From Leptodontidium sp. MPI-SDFR-AT-0119 (Eukaryota > Ascomycota > Leotiomycetes > Helotiales > Leptodontidiaceae), in assembly GCA_020726505.1 (NCBI GenBank), contig JAHLEZ010000001.1, forward strand, positions 5,518,001 to 5,582,000: a DNA stretch of 64,000 nt, written 5' to 3'. Within the stretch, counting starts at the first letter, position 1, and each line of letters begins with the position of its first letter. The notes beneath the pieces were generated by a model, which saw nothing but the letters and a program-made list of their open reading frames with translations, was not told the DNA's origin and ran no database searches. Position numbers and translations under genes: made by a program. Shown in pieces: positions 1 through 10,513 of this stretch.

Positions 1-763
1 AGCCTTATATATGCAAACAGACTCAACCCCGTCATCGGTAGAAGTGTATTGGCAAACTCGAAAGCCTTCACAGCTATCTCCCCCTCAATGATAATCGGCA
101 GACCAGTCAAAGCATGGTAAAAGTCGTGGCATTCCCTGTACCGCTGCATGACATATGCACACTCCTCATCATCGATGTATTGAACCTCGCTTCTCGTGTC
201 TGGGCTCACGCCCTCCAAGTCCAACCAGTCCGCATATGCCTTTCCCACAGTATTCTCTGGCAGAGACCTCAAGTATTCCATACTCATAGACTTGGAGGTT
301 ATCCTGGGTCGGTCTTTGAGGATCCGTCGGCCGGTGGGGGAGGCGAGCATAGCATCTCGAAGGCGGTAGATAAAGTATGGAGTCGCGGTGGCTTCACCAA
401 GAGCTGCTATCAAGTCTTCCTCAAATCAGTAAGAAAACCAGCTAAGAGTAAATGCGTAGACATACCTCCACGGTATGGATTGTAGAGAGATCCAAATGCG
501 GACCCTATAGCTAGGCCTGCTCTCTCGATCCTCGTAAGAGGGATATGGCCAGGATAATTCGGGGGTGGGCGATTAAGAACGCTGAACTGTCTCGAATTGA
601 GTGAAATCGTACATGCCGCAAGTAGCTCCCTCGGTAAGCCAGACTTCAATGCACTCTGCCGAAGAAACAAAGCCATTGCGACAACGAAGACGTTGCAAGT
701 GGAAGTGTTGATGATCAGTCGATTCTGGGAACCAGAGCTTGAGCTTGAGCTTGATCTCGGCAA
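1..763 (-). CDS. COQ4: COQ4, ubiquinone biosynthesis scaffold protein (3' part missing at window edge)
   Basis: Coq4 organises the coenzyme Q biosynthetic complex on the matrix side of the mitochondrial inner membrane. Exon 1 (763-466) carries a Ser-rich, basic presequence followed by the family motif [12 protein letters not shown] and the segment NPYRG. A 50 bp intron (465-416, GTATGT to AAG, inferred) joins in frame to [13 protein letters not shown]. The exon 2 frame stays open to the window edge and contains the metal-binding signature [11 protein letters not shown] and the following [14 protein letters not shown]. The start may be at 763 or at the in-frame ATG at 676 (MALFLRQ), which gives a more typical targeting peptide. 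It is divergently transcribed from the SET-domain gene at 879. Only the C-terminal end lies outside the window; identity is very secure. Confidence 0.95.
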
Positions 764-878
764 TGCCGGGCCGGCCCGTTTTCAAACATCTCGCTCTTCC
801 TCTCAACCTCATGTTCTTCAACATGTGAAGTCAACGTTTGCAATGGACGGCCCATGATTTGATTAAGTTAAAAAAATT

Positions 879-2610
879 ATGGAAATACATGAAGCTTTCA
901 CGGAATGGACGCTTGAGAGGGGCGTCAAGATCAATGGCATCGCTGCGCATCGATTTGAAGGAAGGGGACTTGGCATTATTGCTGAGAAGAAGCACGCGGT
1001 ATGTATTAAACCCTGAGGCATTGCTTTTTCTAAGGATTGCTTTGGTTGTTTTGTCTCACTTGGTTTCCCACGTTGCTTTTTATGTTTCAGTTTGTTCGCT
1101 CCCCTGCATTGTCGCCGTTTCTCAATTTCCTCACGCTCCCCTTGTTAATACAAATGCGCCTTGGGAGCTCACAGATGTTTGAACTTTCCCTCTATCATAT
1201 CTCAATTTATCCAAGTCTCAAGTGAGAAGTACTGTCATCCGTTGGCTTTAATTTCAGATGATTTCTGTTTGATAAAAATGCGGGTGTGAATGCTGTCCTT
1301 GATGTTTACTTGGGCGGTCAAAGTTAGATACCAGTACACAATAAGATGCTATCTGCAATGTTTTATCGATCCAAGTCGAGAATACGAGAATCTCTTCAGA
1401 TCCTGCTCGGGGTTATGAATAGAAGTTATAGGCCTAGGCCATCATCTCCTCTCCACGCATTTCACACTTCAAAATTACATCCAGACGTGAAGCGTCTCGC
1501 TCTAGACTTCTAGCCACTAAAACTGTCAAACCAGGGATACTTCTAACCTCACCAGTGCAAATGACTGACGTCTCATAGGCAAATACGGTCATTCTAAATG
1601 TTCCGCTCTCGGCCTTGCGCACAGCAGACACAGTTCCAAAGGACATTTCTCGAGCCCTCCCAAAGACTACAGTCCATAACCTATTGGCCACCGATCTTAC
1701 ACTCGACACCAGTGCCCATCGCGCTCCATGGCGTGCTGTTCTCCCGCCGCAAGATACATTCAAAGACTCCATGCCTCTTCTCTGGCCGACCTCTCTACAG
1801 GCGCTACTCCCACCACAAGCAGCCAAGCTTCTTGCAAACCAACAATTAAAGCTCAAGCAAGATTGGGCTCTGGCTTTTGCTGCGTTTCCATCCATCACTC
1901 ATGAAGCATACCTTCATTCGTGGCTTCTAATCAACACGCGAACATTTTACTTCGTCTCCCCAGCCCAAAAAGGCAAATCTAAACCTCCACCGGCACCAAC
2001 GAATCGGGACGATTGCTTGGCTCTCAGTCCTTTTGCCGACTACTTCAACCATACCTCCTCCTCATCCGCTTGCGAAGTCATTTTCTCTGCTGATGGGTAC
2101 TCTATCACTACCCCGATACCTATTAAGAAAGGCGAGGAGGTATATATCAGCTATGGAAATCATAGCAACGACTTCCTGCTCGCTGAATACGGCTTCATCC
2201 TTGCTGGAGATACGAATCAATGGGACGAGGTGGAGTTAGATGCTTATGTGATGAATTTATTGAGTGCGGACAAGAAAGAGATTCTGGAGGAAGAAGGTTT
2301 CTTAGGGAACTATGTGCTGGATCGGGAGACGGTGTGCTACCGGACGCAGGTAGCGTTAAGACTTGCTTGTTTGCCAGTTGGCAAATGGAGGAGATTTGTT
2401 TCTGGGTCGGACGACGGAGAGAAGGACCAAGGGAAAGTGGATCAAGCATTGCTCAAGATTCTGAGGAAGTATCAAAAGGATACGATTGAGAAAATTAGGT
2501 TGGTGAGAATCCTTGAAGAGGGAACGGCCGATCAGCGAGGGATCTTGGGCAATCGGTGGCAACAGATCGGTGTGCTTCTTCAGGCAGCGATTGGTAGAAT
2601 ACAAAGTTGA
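879..2610 (+). CDS. SET-domain protein lysine methyltransferase (RuBisCO LSMT/SETD6-like)
   Basis: Likely S-adenosylmethionine-dependent protein lysine methyltransferase of the split-SET LSMT/SETD3/SETD6 class. Exon 1 (879-998) encodes MEIHEAFTEW and the opening SET motif GRGLGIIAE; it ends at GTATGT. Exon 2 starts at 1579 after CTGAC...CATAG and reads ANTVILNVPLSALRTADTVP, so the join is in phase and gives about 383 aa. The SET core shows DYFNHT (the NH cofactor motif) and EEVYISYGNHSNDFLL with the conserved Tyr. The C-terminal roughly 130 residues are the helical substrate-binding region. The 580 bp intron is far longer than all other introns here. A transposon sits about 290 bp beyond the stop. 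The substrate cannot be told from sequence. Confidence 0.85.
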
Positions 2611-2902
2611 TCCTTGCGAGAGTTTCTCCCAGAAGCCTTTAACTTCCAGCATAGCCCATTCAGACGCCCACTGTACCACACGGTCCACATACAAAGGCAC
2701 TGGCTCAAATGCAAAGCAAGAGTCAGAATGACAGAATGTCGCCATATTGCTTGCGGGTAATGTTCCAGAGTTGATGACCCTCTAAAAATATGACGAGTGG
2801 TCGATTGTATCGTGGAGTGTCTACCTCGTCGTGGCTTTGACAGGCTCAATCGGCATCTCCACAGGCTTCTGTAATAATCGCGTATTTGGATTGGTCAAAT
2901 TA

Positions 2903-2977
2903 ATAGTCGGGTCACCTTCTGTAGACGCTCAGTCGCTTACAGTCGGTGAAAGCAAGTGTCCCGCGAAAGCAAGTGTC
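2903..2977 (+). repeat. Left terminal inverted repeat of the Fot1-like element
   Basis: Seventy-five bases beginning ATAGTCGGGTCACC, identical to the reverse complement of 5287-5361. Its inner end holds a near-tandem repeat of the unit GAAAGCAAGTGTC, a possible transposase binding pair. The preceding TA at 2901-2902 is the target-site duplication. Confidence 0.93.
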
Positions 2978-3066
2978 CCACGGATTTCCGACCCCATCAA
3001 AATTTGGCGGGGTTACCATAGTAATTTAGATAGAGCTGGCAATCCCAACGCGATTAAATTTCATTA

Positions 3067-5166
3067 TTAACTAAAAGCTACAAAATCGGCATTTCGTGTA
3101 ATTGAGTCAATTGAACCCCCATCAGAGTCTACATCAGAGCTTTCCACATAAACTGGGGGCGGTGGACTAGACTCTATGTACTTGATTCCTACCCCTTCCT
3201 GGGGGTGTGTATCTCCAAGGCGAAATTGTACCTCTTCTTCTTTAAGCTCTCTATCATACTCCTTTTGGAGCTGTAGTATAGCATAAAGATATTCGGGATG
3301 TCCTTCAGGCGTCTTTTTTAAAGCTTCCAATAGGTTAGGGGACTTGTCAGGCTCTCGATCAGGAATCAAGTCCTCTGGGGCAGGGAGATCACTAGAGCGC
3401 CTATATACGTCAACTCTTCTCTTCTTCTCTCTATTTTCTTTCCTGGCTTGTACTCCTATAACCCGTAGGGACTCGTTATGGCGCCTGATCGCACTGTCCA
3501 AAGCCTTCTGAGCTTTCCGTAAAGCCTCTACCCGTTCGGCTTCATCTCGCATACGTATCTTTTCTCTTAAATCCCCTACAGTTGCAGAGGAACCGCCCTT
3601 ATGGATACTTCGCCGAGATGACTTCTTACGTGTGTTCTCTGCTTTGATCTTTTCCTGAAGAGTAGTATGCTCGACAGTCGTCAAATGTGCCTTGTGTAGA
3701 CTCACAGCCGCATTTACCATCGTACTTTGGAAGACTGCTTTAGAGTCGTCAGAGAACAAAGTAGGGTCTCTCCCAATGAAGGACTGAATAGTAGAGGTCG
3801 TTTTCCATAGCTCATCTAGCCGGGTTGGAGGCAAATTCGGCAAATCTAGCTCTTGATCTTCATCCTCCACCTCTTGAATTGTTCGCTTTTTCCGCCCATA
3901 TACTCGCATTTTCTTTAAACCGGCTTTTAAAGAGAGTGGCCACATTCCAGAGGTCTTGAAAGCGTTCTTGATTGTGTACACCTTTAGCGCATCTTTCCTA
4001 ATTTTGGTGAGGTCTCTAAAGAAGGATGTAATAGTGTACTTAAAATCAAGGCTCCGTAAGGCGGCTTGAATACACAGATTATAGAAGTGTTTCCATGGAC
4101 GAAAGACACCAACATCTAGAGGTTGTAGAATATGCGTGAGATGAGAGGGAAACCAAAAGACTCTAATATGGCTCTCTACTAACTTGAGGACAAAAGGATC
4201 ATACCGATGCGACTCGTGGCCATCACAAAGTAACAGTTTCCATGGCTTGTCGGGACTAGCATGAGAGTGCTCAATTAAGTAATCTGCGTAAGCCATTATG
4301 ATACGATTGTTGATATAACCTGTATCAGAGCAGTCGATAGTCTCGTCTCCAATCAAGTTTGTATGTATCCAATTGTCTATGATCTTCTTTCCGGGGGTTA
4401 TAATAAATGGCGGTAGCGTTTTTCTCCCATCTTCACGAATCGTTTCCATAATTGTCACAGATTTGCGGTTCTTTGGACTAGAGGTATATAACTCTTTGAC
4501 TTCAATAGGGACGATAACTCGCTCTCTTGTAGGATAGCCAACTCTTGCACTAGACTCGTTCATATTCAGTATCTTCTTGCCGCTGTCGATTTCGTACTTT
4601 TCCATCTCCTCGTCTAGCTCTTTAAACCAGTTCTTAACGTCCTTTTCTGTATAGGAATCGACTCTAGCATGCGCAATTGGCTTGGTATGAATAGTGTGGA
4701 GAGTCGAATTCTTCTTTAACCAGAGCGTGAACCATCGTTTGGACGGGGGAGGGAGAGGAGGATTCATCTGCTAAACTAAAGTTAGTAATAAATCAAGAAT
4801 CAGGGCATAAAGTATTACAGCTCGTAGGTGTGTAATCGCACCTAAAACCATCTCAAAGGTCGCGCCCATGCCATCCTCCCATTGTTCGTAACAGTACTGT
4901 CGGATGGCCTCCTCTTGCCACTCCGTCAAGATCTTATTGTTCCCTCCATGTTGATTGAACTCCCCCTGTTGGTTTCTCTCCTTCTTCTTTTTAGCACGTA
5001 ATATTGACTTTCGTAGTGCATCTTCCTTGACAAAATACACGCTCGCAGAGAAGGTAGCTCGCTCTTCGGGGTGCTGGAGAGCCCATTCGCGTGCCTCATG
5101 GAAAGCTCTGTCGTAATCAGACTTTGTTACGTGGATCTTGTAGTAATTACTCGTCGAGTATGCCAT
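3067..5166 (-). CDS. Fot1-like transposase (DDE superfamily), catalytic Asp1 replaced by Asn
   Basis: Two exons, 5166-4819 and 4767-3067, joined over a 51 bp intron (GTAATA, branch TACTAAC, GCAG) in phase 0, give 682 aa. The N-terminal part carries the helix-turn-helix/CENP-B-like DNA-binding region, including TEWQEEAIRQYCYEQWEDG and SKRWFTLWLKKN. The DDE domain shows LLLCDGHESH and ILQPLDVGVFRPWK, with 35 residues between the second and third acidic positions (DD35D, typical of Fot1). The first acidic position, normally NMDES in this family, reads NMNES (codon AAC). The remaining reading frame is intact. I expect loss of catalysis, but no assay is possible from sequence. The C-terminal about 250 residues are charged and coiled-coil-like. 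Confidence 0.92.
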
Positions 5167-5286
5167 TGAATGAATTATGATGAAATGTCCGGAATGCCAC
5201 GCGTGAGGTGTCGCTGTCGCGATTGCAAAAGGTCGTGTTGTAGTACAAATTTTGGTGGGGAGCTGACCTTCGGCTATCTTTCGCGA

Positions 5287-5361
5287 GACACTTGCTTTCG
5301 CGGGACACTTGCTTTCACCGACTGTAAGCGACTGAGCGTCTACAGAAGGTGACCCGACTAT
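5287..5361 (-). repeat. Right terminal inverted repeat of the Fot1-like element
   Basis: Exact inverse of 2903-2977, followed by TA at 5362-5363. Just inside it the GAAAG-containing unit continues once more in partial form (5270-5286), while the left side diverges after 2977. Confidence 0.93.
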
Positions 5362-5688
5362 TACTGTCAAAGAACTGTGACTTCAAACTCCCACATAACC
5401 TTCATCGCACCCAATTCCGGCGCCCAACTCTGGTATGCACTTTGACCAACGCAAGTCGTATTTTCATCGAACTCACATAGCTATCTAAGATATATTTACA
5501 GCATAGGCGTCGCTATTCACACACTCATCTCGGTCCTCAAACTCCCTTGTCGAGAAAATCGCTAGCCCACCAAGAATGAAGGAAAATCGTAGCAGCCATT
5601 CTTCTCTGTCATAAATACACAGAACGTCCAGCATCCTTAGACTCCTGTAGTCTTCTACTCAACTCTATTCCCACCGAACTGAACCAAT

Positions 5689-6835
5689 CTAATATCTCAT
5701 AGGACCCGAGATAGTAATTCCACTCTTGTCCATGGATTGGATAGTTTGTAGCTTGACGGTATCGTCGTCTCCCAGAGTGGCAAATCTGGAGTAGTGGTCG
5801 AAGCCCTTTGCACCATACTTGGCCATCAGAGGGCCAAGCTCGAGGAGTCCTGCTACGATGAGACCGATACTGACTTCGACTGCAGACCAGGTGAACACTG
5901 GTGCGGCATCGACTGGACGGGTCGTTAGTTGTCTGCTCAGATAGGGACGAAGCGAAACTTACAAAGTTGGTCTTTCGATTTCTGGAGCTTGAAGATCGCA
6001 AACAAACGGATCAGGTTGGCAATAGTGGCACTAATAGACAGATTAGTACACCATTAGATGAAGGAATGAATGTCACATACAAGATACCCAAGCTGAAGAT
6101 GCCGTAAATGTACTTCTTCAGAGTTTTGTTCACGCCTCTGCCCTTGAGCATGTAGAATGGACTGCCCATGAGCAAGATGTCCAAAGTGAACGTAACGAAA
6201 CAGAGTGCAAGACCCATATATAGCTGTCCGGTGAATGGCAAGCATTTGCCCTTGACATTTGGGTCGAGCATCTGCCATGCATAACTGACTGGCGTGCACT
6301 GGAAGATAACGTAGAAGGTGAAGATGGATGAGATAAGGACGTCCATCGCGATCGAGCCCCAGAACATCCAGATCAAGACGCGGCTTTTTGTCCATTGCAT
6401 CATGGTGATGGCAATACTTCCTTTCATGACACTAGTGAGGATGACATAGATAATTTCGAGGAACCAAATGTACTAGGCATCGTCAGTACCACTTCTGACC
6501 TCGAATAGTGCGGCAAAGCGTTAATACCTTCAGAACGTTCGAAATCTGGGGAAGTTTGGCTTGAAATGTGTGACCTCCAATACCATTCTGGGCTCCGAGA
6601 ATAAGAAGAGCCCCGAGACTCAAGTATGCCGCCTTCATTATCGTCAGTTCACTGACAGAATGACTTCGCAGCGGAGCGATCCTACCAGAGCAACCAAAAT
6701 TCCCACATCATTCAAATTAAACTTCTTTGTGATGAACACCTGTGTATACATCCGCAATCCAATCGAGATGAAACATAGCAGCGCAAAGCCAGCTGCCACC
6801 GCAATGGCGATCGTTCCTTGTGTGTGAATCGTCAT
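5689..6835 (-). CDS. Fungal rhodopsin-domain (PTH11-like) integral membrane protein, 312 aa
   Basis: Five exons: 6835-6686, 6632-6528, 6472-6081, 6030-5963 and 5912-5689. All introns are about 50 bp and all joins are in phase. The protein is a seven-helix membrane protein of the fungal rhodopsin/PTH11-related family: an N-terminal helix, LNDVGILVAL (the acidic motif at the start of helix 2), the extracellular QCTPVSYAW...GKC motif, then a late W-x-x-VE helix followed by LELGPLM. Members include plasma-membrane receptors such as PTH11, but many have no known ligand. There is no CFEM domain, and the C-terminal tail is short. It is transcribed towards the transposon. A second family member lies at 9213-10513. 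Confidence 0.85.
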
Positions 6836-9212
6836 AGTAACCAGTACTACCTGTGTGTGAACTGCTGAAGAAAAATATAAACAAAGAGAAATCGATTGTC
6901 AATCACCAATTGTGGTGAGAGGACAGGCGTCAACAAGGGACTAGTTTTATCGATGGAGCGGAGAGAAGTGTTTGTCCGTGGGGGATGAGCAGATCAATCA
7001 TGCTTAAGAAAGTTTCGATTCCCATGGTTTCTCAGCACAGATGCTGCTGCTGGGTGACAGGAATACGCTCAGTCCAGCACACCAAGCTCAGCTTGTGACG
7101 GGCACCCGAGTCGGGAGTTCGTTGCGATTGGGCTTCGCACTTATTATGACGTTTGACTTGTGTTTCTCGCAACGGAAACGAAGGCTACTAGTTTGACGAG
7201 GTGTTTCATGCCACCCCCTGTTCCAACTTTGTTTTGATCTTCGCTTCGCCTAAGGTCTTGGCATGGAACATCTGAAGAATGGAGGTACTGTAGTGAGTTC
7301 TCACTGGATTCCACATTATTTGAATCACATTCAGGACTAGTACAATTAATTCTAATCATACCGAGGTTTAGGGAAAATTTCATCGATCCACCACCCCTCG
7401 TGTTCGGTAAAGTTATCCCTAATTCTGGCATCGAAACCATAAAGCTCGCTTCGGGGTTTCCTGTATGGCTTTTTGGTCTACGAAACAACATCTTTTTGCC
7501 CAATGGGTGTACAGAGCTAGTTACCGCAAACCTAAAGATCCAATCGAACAACGCTTTCGGCACATTAGAATAATCACATGATAGAACAGCTTACTCATGT
7601 GAGAATGACTGCTTTATCTATCAAAAACTTACCAAGCTATCGACTCTTGTTCCCAAACTCTTGGAACCGAGTTTGAAGTCTGGAGACATGTCTCTTTAGA
7701 CATCTTACTACCGAGCCTCGGGCATGTGAGCCTCATGAATAGTAACGTCCGTAGGAACACAATCTCATACATCTCTTCGCCGATCGATAGATTTCAGAGC
7801 TATGAAGTTTCACAGCGCCAAGTTGCGAACATTTTGTGGAACTAGAGCCATGATACACAATGTTGGTTGAGATCTCCAAAAAAAAATTGCGCGGATGATC
7901 TGCTAGTAGTACCATGTGGTGCAAATGAAGTTGTAAACTGTCTTCGGCGTTCACAACGTCCGGGTGATGGAACTATCCTGCTCGCCGGGGTTCCTTTCTC
8001 GACACACATGTCAGACTTCTGCGACCATCCACCCTTTCTCGATACCGCGATACTGGCTTCTATCTTGCTGGGGTAACCATAATATATAAGTCCAAGCAAA
8101 CTATAGCCGTTGCCTCCCTTAGATATGTTTCAAATACTACAGGGAGAACATATTTTCCGTACATCTAAATATCATCATGTGAGTGTTATTTACTCCCTTT
8201 GGAAGCAACTGAAAGCAAACTGCTGCGAAAATAATCCAGTTTATTTTAAATCTTAACGGAGCTGAGGTAACGTCGGTGTCTTGTGCTTGGAGACATCAGC
8301 TATCTTGTACGTCGATACATCGCCACCGTGACATATACCTATATGTGTCAAAGACATCGCCGATTCAGATAAAAGTTTCTTTATTGGGTTCACATATTAT
8401 ATTTTAGAATCTTGAGGGGCTTACATACTTCAAAGTTGGTTTATTTAGCAAAGTCAGACAAGGAAACCCAACACACCGCCTTCTCTCTAGTCTCTTGTTC
8501 CAGCTCTAACTTCTGTGACCCCATATAGCCTTTTACAATAGAATCTCATTTAGCCTGGCAAGTATATTGCTAAACTTACAACAGATCGTCGTCACCCAAC
8601 CATATTGCGCATCACACCTTCTGACGTGCAGTAGGAAGAATAGTGCCTCAAAGATTTTGAGATTCTATTGGATAAGGGCAGCAACGGAGATGTTCAAAAT
8701 TATAAACGTACAAAGCAGCTATTCTGTCATGAAGCTAAAGCTTAGAAACTAGATCTGTCTGCAATTCGCTGGGGCTGATAGCAAAGGCGATAGCTGCATT
8801 CCAAGAAAGCTACCCAAATAGGTGGATAGAGCTGACTTGATCATTGAATTTCAATGGGTACCCTCCGAGTCCTCAAAGGGCTCGGTTCTCTGCTTTAAGG
8901 TGGCTCTGCCATTCGTTACTATTTCGGCTTCTCGATTGGACATTCGCTTGATCGTGGACACTCTGGTCATAACGGTCTCGTGGATGCCGAGAGTTATTTT
9001 CTCACCAATATTCCTCCTGACAGGCTGGGTAGAGATGAGATAATAAAACTGTTATTGTGATATGTCTTGCTATGTCAACATCTGCTTGTAAACCAAACGC
9101 CACCCGTCCCCGAACCCAAATAGTTGTTTTCCTTGACCCCAGAACTCCTTGCGGAGCAGCAAACTCTATTCCTAGTCCGAATCCCAACACCAAACTCCTC
9201 TCATACTTGACC
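6836..9212. other. 2.4 kb without a supportable gene
   Basis: Short open frames occur on both strands but none has a recognisable domain, signal peptide or splice structure that extends it. The right half is AT-rich. It separates two related 7TM genes on the same strand, so an eroded gene copy is possible, but I could not trace one. Confidence 0.5.
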
Positions 9213-10513
9213 CTATCTTGTATTAATAATCTCTTCAGTTGACCCCCTAGAGAAATCTCTCGTCCAAGTGTGATTCACAGAAGCGAGACTAACACTCCTC
9301 ACCCTGTCCTTCCCATCTGCCGGAGGTAGCTCATTAAGCTCCGACACTTCAAAAGATCTCCGCACATAGATATCAGTGGCAGCATTCGACGCCGTGGATT
9401 GGTTCCTCGCAATCTTGGACATGTTGTTGGTGAGTTTCGTGTTGGATAGGTTATTGGTTGGGTTGGTGAATTGTGAGAAGAAGGATGGGAGGAGGCGGAC
9501 TGCGAGGGGTCTGAGAGATGAGAGAGAGGCACAGATTATAGCCGTTCCGACTTCGATTACGCTCCAGTTGAGAGACCTGACTGCCTGGTCTGTGGGAGTT
9601 GTTAGTTTATGGCATGATAGAGAAGTGGCATATACATACACGAAATATCATAGCCGGTCAAACTCTTCAATTGAGTAATTCTGATGATGCTTGCAACGCA
9701 AGCACTCCAGGTTGTTAGCGAAAGCACATACCATGAATCCATGCAATAACTTACAATGTTCCCATACAAAAGAGCAAACAAACCACAACCCGTTGTGTCT
9801 TCGGCATTTTCAATGCCCAAACAGTTGGCACAGGCAAGAAACACAACAGCAAATCAGTGGCAATGTTGAATCCCGCAGCAATGTAAAAGTACAACACAAT
9901 GTCAATACACTTCCCCCCGATAGTATAGTCCCACGCTGCCTGTATGGGCGTGCATGTGAAAATAATGGTGAAGATCGAGCACAGCCAAAAGCACGTCACA
10001 ATCACGCCCGCAGCGTAGACCGTGTAGCGAAGTCCACCCTTGGGAAATATCCTGATGTATGTAGCCATGATGGAGTATTTTGTGAATGTTATCGCTGTAG
10101 CGTAGGCCAGGTAGCAGCCGTACAATGACTTTATGGTTTGCCCAACACTTTGCGGTAGTTTCGTGAGGTCCGAGTCGAGGTTCCATAGATGCTTCCCCAG
10201 TCCGTAATGCCTTCCGATCAGACAAGATATTGAGAGCAGCAAAGCAAATGATACGGCGACAATCATAAGCACTATTCTGAGGTCAATGAGCGGTTCATTG
10301 GTGTGTAGCACGGGATTTGGGACGCTTACAGTCGTCCAGACCAGCAGACCGAAGCATACGGAACCTGACGATGAACCGTAACCCGGTAGTCACGGCTATT
10401 GTAGATATGAAGATGACATTCACTTTGAGTATAGATGGCTGCAATGTGGAGAAGTCTGTCTTGCTTCCGATGAGATATGGAATCAACGCTGGAGGAATTT
10501 CGAAAGACGACAT
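9213..10513 (-). CDS. Fungal rhodopsin-domain (PTH11-like) integral membrane protein, 380 aa
   Basis: Four exons: 10513-10330, 10271-9755, 9704-9640 and 9589-9213, with in-phase introns of 50-58 bp. The start MSSFEIPPAL was chosen because the helices begin soon after it. Diagnostic features are SAGLDDL (acidic motif), SLYGCYLAYATAITFTKYSI, FTCTPIQAAWDYTIGGKC (the conserved extracellular loop with two Cys), LCFLPVPTVWALKMPK, and the late NWSVIEVGTAIICASLSSLRPL helix. The last about 75 residues form a hydrophilic Ser/Asn-rich cytoplasmic tail. The motif layout matches the protein at 5689-6835, but the two are clearly diverged. Ligand and role are unknown. Confidence 0.87.

Larger units (their letters stand above)
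2903..5361 (-). mobile_element. Fot1/pogo-type DNA transposon, complete ends, 2459 bp
   Basis: A Tc1/mariner-superfamily (pogo/Fot1) cut-and-paste element. It is bounded by 75 bp terminal inverted repeats that are identical over their whole length and flanked by TA (2901-2902 and 5362-5363), the expected target duplication. The single gene inside is an intron-containing DD35D-type transposase on the minus strand. The element lies between the 3' ends of the SET-domain gene and the first 7TM gene, so neither coding region is interrupted. Perfect inverted repeats suggest recent arrival, but the first catalytic Asp of the transposase reads Asn, so this copy is probably non-autonomous. Confidence 0.93.

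Noticed and set aside
7144..7563. 139-codon minus-strand frame between the two 7TM genes
   Set aside because: No domain, no signal peptide, no helix pattern and no exon that extends it; composition looks random.
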